From: Nemophila menziesii
Taxonomy: Eukaryota; Streptophyta; Magnoliopsida; Boraginales; Hydrophyllaceae
Assembly: GCA_029959085.1 (NCBI GenBank)
Contig: JARWIR010000008.1
Span: 8,060,001-8,124,000, forward strand
Length of the DNA stretch: 64,000 bases
Direction of reading: 5' to 3'
The translations under genes were made by a program, and so were the position numbers. Positions 11,875 through 24,099 of this stretch are shown here, one piece after another (the first letter of the stretch is position 1; every line of letters starts with the position of its first letter). The notes beneath the pieces were generated by a model. It was not told the DNA's origin. It saw nothing but the letters and a program-made list of their open reading frames with translations, and searched no databases.

Positions 11875-12075
11875 CTCATAACTTTTAATGTATAAATGAT
11901 TTGTGTTAATGTATAGCTGATTTGTGTTAATGTATAGCTGATTTGTGTTTAATGTATAACTAATTTGTGTTAATGTATAGCTGGTTTGTTAATACTCAGT
12001 AAATTTACTGAGCATACAAGCATACTCAGTAAATTTACTAAGCATACGAGCATGCTCAGTAAATTTACTCATCGG
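11875..12075. repeat. Two further repeat runs: 21-22 bp units, then 33-bp units with a perfect palindrome
   Basis: Five units of TTTGTGTTAATGTATAGCTGA run from about 11879 to 11985. Then three copies of a CTCAGTAAATTTACT core, about 33 bases apart, span 11995-12072. The first forms the perfect 18-base palindrome CTCAGTAAATTTACTGAG at 11995-12012. The CTCAG word links this run to the 20-bp minisatellite upstream. Confidence 0.85.
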
Positions 12076-12781
12076 AAAAACTCGATACTCAGCAACTATT
12101 TTCGATGCTCAACACTTTTTTCCGAAACTCAGTAAAATATGCTCAGTACTTTTTCCGCCGGTGGTTGGTGGTTGTGGCCTGAACTTGAAATTATTGATTT
12201 TTAATGAAGGAGGAGAGAGAAAAAATGATAAAATAGGTGAGAGATTAATGTAATGGAGGAGAGTGAATAATCTATTTTTTTGTCATATATACACTATAAG
12301 GATAATAATGACATTTGTCAATTTTGAGATCTCTAAGTAGAAAAGAGGAATCACTTGGTTCTCATGTGACACTAAGATGCTACTCAAGTCTTCTTGGATA
12401 ATTGACCCAAAAAATTATTTTTTAAAATTTTAAATATTTAAGAATTTATCAAATAAAAATATATTATAAAGAATATGCTAACATAATTGAATATGTTACC
12501 TAAGGAAATTATCTTAGGATTAAAATACACTCTCATTCGACAACCTAAGATAAAAAAAAAATGTCAGGATAATTTATCTAAATTTCTCGACCCATAAAAT
12601 AAAATTTATAGAAAGAGCCAACAATTGCTTGATAGTATGTATACATATTAATTAAGCATTCGTGTATCTCTTTATCCTCCCATTTTTTAATTCTTTCTTC
12701 TGCCATGGATACCTGTATAAGAAGACCAAACTAAAATTTTAATTCAAACTAAAATTAAATCTATTATCGTTGAAAAATTAA

Positions 12782-13031
12782 GGCCTTGTTTGATTCGTAA
12801 AAGTGATGGATATTTTCTCTATATTTTTCAAAATACTATAACAACGTGTTTGGCTAGAGAAAACAAAAACAAATTTTTAGAAAATTGAATGAAAACACTT
12901 CTATATAGGAGAACGTGAAATCAGCATTTCTCATATTTTCTGAAAATATTGAAAAATAGAACGAAAATTATTTTCTGAAAATATACTTTGAAAACGAAAG
13001 TAGAATATACTTTTACAAACCAAACAGGGTC
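12782..13031. mobile_element. Tourist/Harbinger-like MITE (250 bp, TAA target duplication)
   Basis: The ends GGCCTTGTTTG... and ...CAAACAGGGTC form inverted repeats of about 23 bases with a few mismatches, flanked by TAA on both sides. The MATE parent copy has an uninterrupted site with a single TAA (near 29403), so this is a dated insertion after the duplication. It lies in intron 7' of the MATE pseudogene. Confidence 0.9.
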
Positions 13032-13064
13032 TAACTATCGCCAAGTCACCTCATTATTTTTTAA

Positions 13065-13239
13065 ATGTTGGGTATCACCCAAAAAGTAATCACCCAAATA
13101 TCACCTATGATGTGTATTTTGGATGGTCCAATCATATTATTTCTTTTTCTAGACTGCTTTTTCTCTTTCTCGCTTAACTGATTGGACCACAAAGGATAGT
13201 GATATTTAGGTGATAACTTTTTGGGTGGTACCCAACATT
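13065..13239. mobile_element. Foldback MITE, about 175 bp
   Basis: The two outer 40 bases are inverted repeats with few mismatches (ATGTTGGGTATCACCC against GGGTGGTACCCAACATT). A related but left-truncated copy sits at the equivalent place in the parent gene (about 29435-29580), so the insertion predates the duplication. Superfamily not assigned. Confidence 0.75.
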
Positions 13240-13519
13240 ACTCTTTTTTTCAATAAAATCGGGCAGAAAATCCTTAATGATTATCTAGTAAGAGAACGTC
13301 ATATAAATTTACCTCTTTGTTCCAGTTTGTTTTGTAGATCATCAAAAAGATGACTAAGGTTTGGAGAAGTGTTCCGGACAACATTCCATACCAAATGCCC
13401 TGAAATTCATTCATAACAATACATGTGAATAAGGTAGACTACTTTGTCGATATTTATCATAGTCATCGTTTTACGATTAAACAGAATAGTAGTTATGTCA
13501 TTCTAAAGGAAAATATACA

Positions 13520-13922
13520 GGGAAAAGATCACATGTGGTCCCTTTATCTTTCACCAAAATACACGAACTATTTTTTTATTGTCACAAAATTACCCTTTAT
13601 CTTTACATTTTTTGACATCGTAAACCTTTTATTCTAATTTCTGTCATCTGATCTTTAGTCAACATCACGTGGTGCCACGTTAGCGCCACGTGCCCATTTG
13701 TATTTTCTGTTTTAAGATGTTAATTTAAAATGTTTATTTAATGTGTGTGTATCGTGTATAGATTTCCATGTGGTGCTAACATGGCGTCATGTGGAGTTGA
13801 CTAACGGTCAACTGACAAAAATATAAAAAAGGCCAACAATGTCACAAAATGTAAAGATAAAGGGTCATCTCGTGACATTCGTACATTTTCTGATAGATAA
13901 AGGCCACGTGTGATCTTTTCCC
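13520..13922. mobile_element. MULE-type MITE with ACGTG-rich centre (copy A)
   Basis: The termini GGGAAAAGATCACATGTGG and the inverted CCACGTGTGATCTTTTCCC are followed by further inverted homology. The flanks are 9-base sequences AAATATACA and AAACATATA. The orthologous insertion at 29858-30293 has flanks AAACATACA and AAACATATA, 8 of 9 identical, as expected for a Mutator-type duplication. The centre has several CACGTG/CCACGT words. It predates the MATE duplication. Confidence 0.85.
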
Positions 13923-14020
13923 AAACATATATGTAAGAGCTAAAAATCAAAATCAAAAGGTAAGATTAGGTATCACCTTTGAAAAATATGTATGTTTTTT
14001 TTTAGTATGTGAATGGTATG

Positions 14021-14996
14021 GGTCAGTTTACGCACACCACGATTAATATCACAAGAAATATGCAATCCATCTTATGCATATGGAAAAAATTATTTTTAGT
14101 TTTTAGTCCATGTTTAGTTGTTTTTTCCTTATTAAGAATTACTAGAAAAGCCTAGATCCTCCCTAGACCCTCTATAATTCATACACTAAATTATAACAAA
14201 GCCTAGCGAATTCACTCTATTTAGACAAATTATGATTGGATTTTGAGTTATAAAATTTTGTTTTTATTTTTTTACTTTATAATGCTATTCAAAAAGATGT
14301 ACTTGTGTCAAAATTAATGCAGTTCTATGTTTATTTTTCTTTCGCCTCAACTATCAACTATAATCCTTCATTTCTTTTTTTCAATTTCTAGTCCAGAACT
14401 GATTAATCGTCTAATATTTAATCCGAATTAGGGCTAATAATTAGTTTTAGAAAGAGGAAGGGGGTATTGTATATATTTTCCTATCTTTGTTTTCCTTAAA
14501 AAAATTCAAGCAAATTTTCAATATATGGTGACTAGACAATATATTTACAGAAATTCCCCCACTTCCATACACATAAAGGGTTATGGCATTAGAGAAGCAC
14601 CAGTATAATGCTCCATAGTGCTGGAGTTATGATGATATTTGGATGAATAATAGTGATGACAATGGATCAGATATTCTCAAAAAATAATATTTTTATACAT
14701 ATATCTATATCTATTATTAAAAAATTGTAACCAAATTCGTATCCATTAATTATCAAATTTTATAATTGTTTACTAAATCATAATCCTTTACGGATACAAT
14801 TTATTAGGGATTAATTCACATTCACAATCATTTGATAATTTTAAACTATATTTACTTAACAAAATAATTTTTTATATAAAATTAGAATGTAATGCATAAC
14901 TAAGTAAGCTGAGGTGCATACTAAAAAGGATTATTGCCCAAGAAACACCTCAAGTTAGAATTAATTCCCTCTCACCCCAACCATCATTTTTTGCCT
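14021..14996. other. Intron-like sequence of the MATE pseudogene, no further gene
   Basis: To about 14671 this matches the parent intron (to about 31060). After that it has no counterpart in the parent copy, probably because the parent lost it: the break shares the word ATCA. No coding signal. Confidence 0.6.
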
Positions 14997-15020
14997 AGTA
15001 ATGGGAAGCTTCCCATTACT
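14997..15020. repeat. Perfect 24-bp palindrome around GGGAAGCTTCCC
   Basis: AGTAATGGGAAG followed by its exact reverse complement spans 14997-15020. A near copy follows at about 15033-15052 (AATGGAAGCTTCCCATTACT). Either could form a short hairpin. Origin unknown; possibly the core of a small foldback element. Confidence 0.9.
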
Positions 15021-15420
15021 CAAACTTTGAATAATGGAAGCTTCCCATTACTCACCGTTCTTTAAAAAAGACGGTGTCTTCTATGATAAGAGTGTAAGGT
15101 GGTAGGTGCCTATTAGACATTAACCCAACTAAAAGTATTTACTTTACTTGTAGGTTCGAATAAGAAGTTTGACCAAAAAAAAATATGAAAGAAAAATATA
15201 TTCACTACTTAATAATAATATTAAACGAAATATATTAATATAAAAACTAGGATCAATGAAACCTAAAAATGAAACAACACAATAAGAAGAGAATTTTTTA
15301 AATATAATACAATCAAAATAAGATAACATCATCCCATATCACTTTTACCAGAAACTTTTACCACAAAAAAATAAAAATATGAAGATTTTATTTATTCAGA
15401 TCTTAGATACGTTAGACATT

Positions 15421-18400
15421 TGATGTCTCTCTATTTTTGATATAATAATCGAGATTGTAGACATCATTTTAGGTATATTTGGTTAATTAATTATAGATTT
15501 TTATTCATATTTTGATAATTTCTTATTTCTTGTCTTGATTTGATGATTTAGTATTTTTAGAGCATATTTAGTTAAATTTGTGTGTTAATGTGAAGCTTTA
15601 GATATATATAGAATATAATTAGATACCAAACCAATTCTAAATAGATAAAGAAAGAAGATATGGAAGTAATTAAGAGATAAAAGGAAGTAAAGATAAAATA
15701 GGAAAGAAAAAGTTGTCAAGTAATATGAAATTCTGCAGTTACATCCATTAAAGTGAAGATAACTTCAAATCTGCTGGGAATTTGGCTGAGCAATCAAAAG
15801 AGAAAGTGTAGATCTTTTCAATTCGGTCGTTTTGATATAAAGTAGACGACAATCGGACCAATAACGGATGAGATACGATCAAAACATAACAACAGTTGTT
15901 TATCCCTTCTTCTATATTTTAGGAAACGAATTTGAGTTGGACTTTGACTCAAATTACTTGCCTTCTATTCCAAGATTTAGACCTAGGGTCTTCTAAGCCC
16001 TATAAGTACACCCTCTTGTCATTAGAAACACATCCTTGGTCAGCCTTTAGACCAAGAAGAAGCTTACATCAAGAGAAGATCAGAAGGAGTTGGACAACAA
16101 ATCATGTCTTCCCAATCCTTCAAATTTGTAATTGTTTTTCTTTCTTTCTCTAGTATGAACTAATTCTATTTTAGCTTGAGATTAGCATATGGATATGAAC
16201 CCTAGACTTGTTTTATATCTATTTTAATTTGGGATGTCAGCATTTAACTGAAATTAGTGTTTTATTTTCTGCTTTTATGTGTTTTGATTTATTGTTTGTA
16301 GTTCTTGAGGTTTCAAACGTATAGGATCCCCTTAATAGTAGTTAGATGGTCACCCGGAAGGGGTGTCTAATTATTGAAACACCACATAAACGTCTAGTGT
16401 GTGGTAGTGATCTAGAAGGTCTTGCCTAACTAGATAGTCATTAGGGTTTGAGATTTAATCACAAAAAATTGTGCAGGGTCCCTGGTGTCTCCTAGTGTGT
16501 TCTAAATAAACACACCTAAAAAGGAAAGACACGTACCGCAAGTGTACGGGTCGTCCAAGTAATATCCGGTAAACGGGATTTCGATCTCAGGGACGGATTA
16601 GGTATGATTCAAAGTGTTATGCAATAAATGGAACTAGTTGCTTGAATGAAAATTAAAAGTAAAGGAAATAGATTTTTGTTTGGTTTTTGTTTAAGGGACT
16701 AAAGTGCAATAAAGTAAATATTAAACTAAATTAAAACTAATGCAGAAAGTAAATATGAAGAGACTAAAAGATGAGAGAGTAGTACTTGAGTCACGCTAGG
16801 TTTCACCAAAATAAACTTAATCAATGCTTTTTCTAAGCGACAAATTAGTAACTAGTAATAGTCGGGATTCTAGATTCTCCTAACCCCCGTCAGGGTGGAC
16901 TTAGGAGCTATTATCAGGTGTTACAAACCCCGTCAGGGCGATCATAATCCACCTTCGAATGTCAGGTTTTCTACCCAATTGGCTATAAGATTAACTAAGT
17001 CCGTCAGGATCAATAATTTCTATCTTACGTTTATTATCTATGTCAGTAATTAAACCCCCCGTCAAGATGATCCAATCGCCACTAATTGGAATAGCTCAAA
17101 CCTATGTCTAATTGGCCAAATTAAATATAGTGAAATTAACTTAAGATAACAAACAATACTAAATTACTCAATTTGAATTAAATTATAAAAATCCCAAATC
17201 AGAAGACATCAATTAAATAAATTAAGGTTCAACCTATATAGCGATTCTCAAGCACTTAAGAAGTTTAGCTCATAATGGAAAATAACACTAAAACAAATAA
17301 ATTAAAGACATAATGTTTTACAGAAAGAAATAAATAAAACCTAATGAAGAGGTTGGGTTTGGCTTGAATTGGAGATATAGACAGTCTCCAGCTCTCAGCT
17401 TTCTTCCTTCCTGTTTGCTCTGACTTGGATCCTTAAGCCTCTTTGATAATTATATGAAGTGTGTGTAAAAGAGGAGGATAAGGGGTGTATTTATAGGTGT
17501 TGGAGGACCCTAGGTCGAATTTGCTTGGAGTGGAAGACAAGTCAAGGACTCTCAAATTCGTAGCTCTAAAAGATAAGATTCTGCTGATTTGATTTGGTCA
17601 TATCTTTTTCAATACTTATCCGTTTGAGAAGTTCCAATATATGAAACTGCTTGTCTTGGAAAGCTCTTTCTATTGGTGCAGACCATTCGTCCAGAATCCA
17701 TGCCAATCTTTTATTATGATTTTATCTCTAAAACGTGTCTGAATTTCAGATTTCAAAAGGCAACTTTATCTTTTCCTCCTTTGAATAAATCTTTCCTAAA
17801 TCTTCTTATTTCCATGTAAATCTTCTTTCCTTTCATCTTTATCTTGACTTGGTCTCTAAGTAATTACCATTTATCTTTTAAAGCTTCACATTAAATAAAT
17901 AATTAAACTGCATATGCTTAAAAAGAATAAATCAAGAAATCAAGAAATCGAAATAGGAAAGTGTACTCTAAAAATAGAAACTCGACTAAAAATCATTTCC
18001 TAATCTAAAATACACTAAGACTTTATTCTCACTTCCCCACCTTGGATTGGTCTTTCATGAAATTCAAGAACCTATTTAACTTTGCATAAAAAATAGTCAA
18101 ATTAACGCACAAAAGCTCAGAAAATGCAAATAGTTAATTTCCAAGGGGAGAAAGTGCAATATGATCAATTAAGCCTAAAAATCTATCAAATAAGTCATTT
18201 ATTCACCTAAAAGGATGTCTCCAAGGGGCTAATAATTAGAACAAATCAGGAGACATCAGTCCCCTTACCCAAGTCCCTTGGTAATTGTTAGGTCGTGACC
18301 TAAGTCCACCTGGAAAGGAGTTAGGAGGAATATAGAATCCTGTCTATTGCATATCACACAATTTCCCCTTACATAATTAGAATAAACAAGACTAGTGGGG

Positions 18401-18725
18401 ATTACTTGCTAGATCTAGCGATAAACTCTCATACTATCTTCTTCTCTTATTTATGTCTTTACTTTATTTCGTTAATTGTTTAGAATCTTAAAAACCAAAC
18501 AAATATTTCTAGTCTTTTATTTCTTGAGCATTATTTTCCTATCTTATTATTTGCACTTTATATTGCATAAGTTCTTCCTAACTTTTGTAATCTCTGAGGA
18601 ATGAATCTTACTTATCATTAAAACTTGCGTACGACCCCTGATACCAGTAGTGAGTAACGTGCTTCGATTGGGGTGTTTATTTGCATCTTATTTATCCTTA
18701 TTTTATCACGCCCTAATCGACACCG
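15421..18725 (+). mobile_element. Solo LTR of the gag-protease-INC family (interrupted)
   Basis: It starts TGATGTCTCT and ends ATCGACACCG (family end CACCA with one change). ACATT lies on both sides (15416-15420 and 18726-18730), a perfect 5-bp target duplication. Removing the nested LTR and its extra 5 bases leaves 1524 bases, matching the 1526-bp LTR at 1100-2625. No internal region is present, so it formed by LTR-LTR recombination. Confidence 0.92.
16483..18258 (-). mobile_element. Nested solo LTR of a related family (1776 bp), opposite strand
   Basis: On the plus strand it runs from TGGTGTCTCC to GGAGACATCA, with GTCCC exactly duplicated at 16478-16482 and 18259-18263. Read on the minus strand it shares the 5' region of the host LTR (the TTAGTGTGAAGCTTTA-like stretch) but is longer and diverged. 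It inserted into the solo LTR at 15421-18725. Confidence 0.92.
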
Positions 18726-18870
18726 ACATTCTATCATAAGATCTATTGGTAACTAATTTTTAAAAAGTAACAGGATAGAAAGAAAATGACTAAACACTCC
18801 TTCTTTTTCATTATTTATCTCTATTTTCTCATTTTTTTTCCTTGGAACATAGAAATCCTTCCCTATAACT

Positions 18871-18974
<104 letters not shown>

Positions 18975-19189
18975 TGCAAAAATTATCAATCGATTATTCT
19001 CCCTCTTTTCATCCTTGCTCTTCATTCTATTCATTTTTTATACATCACAACCTAATATTAAACTGGAAAAGAAATCTATGGTGGAATTTAAACTTTTACA
19101 GGTCTAAGAAATTTTTTTATGCTAAGAACTTATCAAATTTAGCATTTTGTATGATTTTTTGTGTAATCAGTGGTTTTGGATCTATATGT

Positions 19190-19690
19190 ATATAGATCTT
19201 TGTGTATAGGTATAGATCTATCTGTACGGGTATATACCCAGTTGGATCTGTCTGAATATGTATATATTCATCACTGACATATATCTAGTTGTATTTGTTG
19301 ATTCTAATTTATGATCTATTCTTATGCAGGAAATCAGTTGGGTATATACCTAATCGTCTGTAGTTATGGGTATAAATCTGTAGGTATGTACCCAATTTAA
19401 TCTGTATAGATATACAAGTTTATAAGTATGAGTATATACCCAACTTCTATTTTAGATATAGGTATTAATCTGTATAGGTATGTACCCAAAATTTATTTTG
19501 TTATAGTCTTCTTATGTAGAAAAGTATGGGTATATACCAAATTTTGTTAATTTGTATGGGTATGTACCTAATTTTCTTTTGTTATGATCTTCTTCTAAAT
19601 CAGTTGGATATATACCTATCACTAACGTAGACTTTGACATGGACAAAAAATCTTGAATTGGACAAAAATCAGGTAGGTTTATACCCATTG
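19190..19690. repeat. Dispersed GGGTATATACCC-like palindromes
   Basis: At least eight copies of a TGGGTATATACCCA or GGGTATGTACC word recur irregularly over 500 bases, separated by AT-rich spacers. The spacing is not constant, so it is a motif cluster rather than a satellite. It lies in the part of the MATE pseudogene intron that the parent copy lacks. Confidence 0.7.
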
Positions 19691-20295
19691 TTGGACAAAA
19701 TGACCTTAAGCAAACAAATTATGGACAATTGTTATATATCCAAATGTTTGCAAGAACCTACAATGTAATTATAAAAAAAGTAACTTTTATACCAATATAA
19801 AAAATAAATATGAATATATATCTATCACTGAATTATATCATTTATAGAATTTGATTTGTACACACAAAAATAGAAAAAAAAAAGAAAATATAGTAAAATC
19901 ATAACTTATTCAAAACTAGAATATGACAATTAAACCTTATAATAAACAAAAATCTAATTAAATATTAAAAAAATATACTCCTTCTGTCTCAAAAATAATG
20001 TTCCTCTTACTAAAAATAGTGTCTCAAAAATAATATACATTTAGAATTTCAAGACACTTTATCTCAATTTTTTCTACTATTATCTTTATTAAAATATTTA
20101 AATTTATGTTTTTAATGAATCTTTAAATTAACAAGACACTTTATGAGAGGTATTTTAGTAGATATAGGTAATAATTATTTTTTTAATTTGTGTGAAAAAT
20201 TAAAGAAGACATTATTTTTAGAATGGAGAAAATATTTTAGAATTTTAAACCTATATATAAATAATTTCCTCTAAGAAAGAAGATATACATACCTT

Positions 20296-20345
20296 GACCC
20301 CCATATCCATTGTCCAAAAAAAAAAAAAAAAGACCCCCATATCCA
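20296..20345 (+). mobile_element. Minimal poly(A) retro-insertion with 14-bp target duplication
   Basis: GACCCCCATATCCA occurs at 20296-20309 and again at 20332-20345. Between them lie only TTGTCC and 16 A residues. This is the footprint expected of target-primed reverse transcription that copied little more than a poly(A) tail. It lies within exon 6' of the MATE pseudogene. Confidence 0.75.
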
Positions 20346-20674
20346 AAATAATGCCAAAGGAGTAGTAGCATACTATATTCACATATGCTACAAACGCTTG
20401 CCACCCAGCTCCAACAACCACCCCTGCCATTATTAATTAATTATTACGATAAATATATTTGATATTTGTTACTCATATTTTTTTGTTCAAAAAAATGAAT
20501 TACTCATATTCTATACGCATATGATATGAATTAAAGTAATTATATATATATATTAGTAATTATATATATTCTCTAAAATTATACAATTCATGACAACATA
20601 ACTTGATTAGGTGTAAATTGTCAATCAAATTGAAAATATAAATAAATTTATCAATGAATTTTCAATCAAAGTAT

Positions 20675-20931
20675 ATTAGTTATTTTATTTAGTTTAATTA
20701 ATAATCTCTAAATAAATCTTATTTATTTCTTGTTTCTTTTAATTATTAATTTCTACTCCTGACTATTTGTTCATTCGTATAACACACTAAGTCCCTGAGA
20801 ACGAATTCTTCTTATCATTAAAACTTGTATACGTCATGTAATACTTGCAGTACCGTGCCTGTCTAGGGTGATTAGTGCATTGTTTTCTGGCTTATTTTTA
20901 TCTTATTTTTATCACACCCTAGGCGACACCA
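20675..20931 (+). repeat. 3' portion of a 5' LTR
   Basis: It aligns with about 2370-2625 of the full LTR, including the CCCTGAGAACGAA and ATCACACCCTAGGCGACACCA segments. The first ~1270 bp of the LTR are missing and MATE-intron sequence starts directly to the left. Confidence 0.88.
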
Positions 20932-20937
20932 AGTTTT

Positions 20938-20955
20938 TGGCGCCGCTGCCGGGGA
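20938..20955 (+). promoter_or_regulatory. Primer-binding site, tRNA-Asp type
   Basis: The same 18 bases as at 2632-2649, six bases after the LTR end. Confidence 0.85.
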
Positions 20956-21094
20956 CTTGTGTCTCGTTAACGTGTGGGTTATCTATTTCGAGTAGTAGTT
21001 TTTAGTTAATTTTTATTTTTCAGTTTTTTTAAATTTTTCCAGATTTACGCTTGTTGGTTTGCTCTAGTCTTTTTCAGGTTTCAATAGTGTTTCA

Positions 21095-22800
21095 TCTTTG
21101 GCCTCCTCTCCCGGAGCCCAAAAGGAGCTTCGCGGCTTATAATAGACGTATCCGAGAAGCAAGGATCCTAAGAAGATCTATGGAAGAAATCAATATGGAG
21201 TAGATCCACCACTTAATCCTATAATTCCACCACTTGGCCCTTTAGGCCATTTACCACCACCACCAAAAGGAGATAACAGAAACAATAACTGAATTGAACA
21301 AGATCTCCCAGGCTTGGGAGCACCGTTTCATGTTCAACCATTAGGTTATCGTCCTCCAGAGATCCAGAATATCAAATTCAGGCGCGATCCTGGCATGCTC
21401 AGTCAATTCCAAAATTTCGAACTATATAGTGGTGCAGCAGTTGAAGGTCCGGTAAGAGCGATTCAGATGTTCATGCAGATTTGTGATGCTTATGTTACTC
21501 TAGGCATTACACGCGAGCAACTGTATTGTCACATGTTTTCGTTCTTCCTGACAAGTAAAGCTGGTGAGTGGCTAGATAGGCAACCAACAGGTACTATTAA
21601 TACATGGGCAGAACTTCAAGCCTAACTGTTTTTATCCGAAAAGTATAAGACTCAAACACCAAAGGGAGCTTGCAAAGTTTTTTCAAGAGAATGGAGAAGA
21701 AGTATGAGACGCATGGACAAGCTTTCAACAAAAGTTAGCTAGATGTCCACTCCATGGTTACACCCCGTCTTTATAGTTAGCTATATTTTATTCAAGGTAT
21801 CAATAGAGAAAGTAGACTGAGGGTAGATAATATTGGGAAGGGAAATTTCGTGTCCATGAATTCTGCAGAAGCCGTCGAAGGTATGGAAAACATTATCGAA
21901 ACAGAAAGGAGTTGGCCACTTTCGCGAGCTCCTATTACAAATGCCAATGGTATGCTTCGATTAGATGTAGAAACTGCAAACTCGGCTCAATTGTCTGCAT
22001 TAGAAAATCAAATCAAAGAGATTAAGATTGAGATGCAGAGAAATTTAGCTGCAGCAAATGTAGTGCAAGAAGCACAAGGTTGTCAACAGTGTGGGGTCAC
22101 AAATCATACATGGGAAGAGTGCGAAGGAAATCCAGCATCTGTTTATTTCATATCCAACCGAGGAAATTATCATTTTGGTAACAGAAATCTTCCAGGTATG
22201 CAGTATTCAAATCCACAGGGGCCGCTAATCCAGGTCATTATCAACCTCGTCCCCAGAATAACTCTTTCCAACCAAGAGGTCAAGTTCCATATCAAGGAAA
22301 TCAAAATTGTAATCGACCTGCTCCTCCACAACAACCTGTTAATGACGCACATACCGATGCTTTAGCTCAGAAGGCTCTACCGCAGTATCCTCAAGAGGGA
22401 GCTGTGGATAATCAGCAATTGACAAAGTTTATGGATCTTATGACCACTAATATGCATTCCCAGAGCGAGAAGTTAAGAGAACAAGAAGCTTCAGTTCATA
22501 TTTTAGGTACGCAAGTAGAACAAATGAATAAAGTTCTTACTAATATTATAGAAGCAAAATAATTGAAGGCTATTAAAGGAGGTGATGCCAATGTTGGGTT
22601 CGAAGCTTGCAAGGCTATTTGCCTTGAAATTGAAGAAAATAAGGAAGTACCGCATGCTGCCGAAAGTGCCGTGGAAGTTCCTAGTACCGAAGAAGAACCA
22701 ACCAAGTCTAGCCCCGTGGACTCTGACTGTTCTGAAGATGAGGATAAAGATTTAGAAAAAATCCAACTTTATACAGCTTCTGAGAGAAATGCAAGACGAG
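21095..22800 (+). pseudogene. Gag of element 2 (multiple frameshifts)
   Basis: The pieces at 21314-21625, 21850-22365 and 22563-22805 correspond in order to the Gag core, the coiled region with the CCHC knuckle (CQQCGVTNHTWEEC) and the acidic spacer of element 1. Breaks include a deletion near 21620, in-frame stops near 21700-21830, a frameshift near 22215 and a TAA at 22560. The two CAG codons that became TAG in element 1 are still CAG here. Confidence 0.85.
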
Positions 22801-23891
22801 ATTAGATCGGTTTTGGAGTTACAAGCTGAGAGAGCTAAAGCGAAAGAGGAAAAAGCCTCAAAAGAGAAAGTAGAAGTTGCACCTGTTGTGCAAGAAAAGA
22901 AAGAAGAAGAGAAGGTGGAATCTCCACCAACTGTTCAAACAGTGTCATCAACCATTCCTGATACAAATCCAGAGGATGACAATGAAATCAAGACATTTGT
23001 AGAGGCATATACTCCTGAAAATATCAACGCCCAAATGCTTGAGATTGCGAAGAAAGGGCTTACACCGCAACAATTTTTCACGCAAGTTATTCCCGAGAAA
23101 GAAGTGAGTGTAGAAGCCAAGAAAGAGATTGTGAGAGTCTCAAGAAGATCAGAGAAAGATTTACCATTGAAGCTCAAAGATCCTGGAAGCTTTAATTTCC
23201 TATTCAAATAAATGGTATGCTCAAGGTGAAAATTATGTGTGATGTAGGTTCGGGTGTGAATCTTATGCCAAAGTCCGTGTTCGATAGACTTGGACTTCAG
23301 ATTTCAGAGAAAGCTCCAGTGAAGTTGAAGTTTGCTGAGAACTCAGTTACCAAGACATGGGGAACGGTGGAGGGCGTACACGTCCGATCAGGTAATATCA
23401 CCATCCCTACGGACTTTGTTATACTTGATTTCGATGCAGATAAGCAGGTTCCAATCATACTTGGAAGGCCTTTCATGGCCACTAGCCAAAGCATAATCAA
23501 CTTCCAAGAAGGGACAATTACCCTTCATGCTAAAAACGTATCCGAGACATTCTATGTCTGGAATAAAAAACCAAGGAAGTCAGATGCCACCGTTCCTATC
23601 ATCCACAGCCTTTCACATCACAAAGTCCTTAAAGAGAAGATCCACGAAGAACCTGTGGATACTGAGCCAAAGATTAATTTTGGGGTCGGCCATGAAGTTT
23701 TATGGAAAGCCCACAAACCAGAGAATTGGCCACGAGGTTACCAGGACTCGTGGATGGGACCATTTGTAGTCACTAAAGTTGTTTCAGCTAAGGTGATAGA
23801 GATCAGGCCCAAGAAGGGCATTAAGCGGAGATTAGTAGATGTTCATAGCCTTGCTCGTTGCTGGGGAGGCTATATTCACAAATCTTGGTAG
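22789..23891 (+). pseudogene. Protease plus integrase C-terminal-like tail of element 2
   Basis: The piece 22789-23211 holds the acidic spacer and the start of the protease. A one-base deletion near 23190 shifts the frame, and 23217-23891 then continues uninterrupted. The latter has the protease active-site motif DVGSGVNLMP at its start, VPIILGRPFMAT near residue 80 and, from about residue 150, the GHEVLWKAH...WMGPFVVTKV...GIKRRLVDVHSL tail that resembles an integrase C-terminus. The protease-to-tail distance is about 40 residues, far too short for RT, RNase H and integrase. Confidence 0.82.
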
Positions 23892-24099
23892 AGGTAACAC
23901 GTCTAACTTTAAAAGACGTTAGATAAAAGTGTTGTACGGGAGACAACCCGCAATTTTTTTTTTATGTTTTTATGTTTTTAATTCATGTTTAGTTTAGTTT
24001 TTTTAGTTGATATTGCATATTTTAGAAATGTATTAGTGTTTTTGATGTTCAGGTATTCAAGAAATCGAGTTAGGGAGAAAAAACAGAAATTTTAGGCAT

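Larger units (their letters stand above)
11030..12410. other. Low-copy block with leader-like pyrimidine tracts and repeat clusters
   Basis: A CT-rich run near 11170-11215, TTTTAGGGTTTCTCTCTC near 11250 and more GC-rich sequence to about 11620 look like a plant 5' transcript leader. No long conserved ORF follows, only two overlapping frames created by the 20-bp repeats. The block ends where the MATE-copy homology begins. Weak similarity between its two outer ends might mean degraded MULE termini, but this is not convincing. Confidence 0.35.

Noticed and set aside
11482..11895. Two overlapping frames of 137 and 109 codons
   Set aside because: Most of each frame is the 20-bp minisatellite read in two phases; no conserved domain.
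23527..23769. Second frame across the integrase-tail region
   Set aside because: Shadow of 23217-23891. The GPF-containing frame is also the one that survives in the minus-strand fragment.
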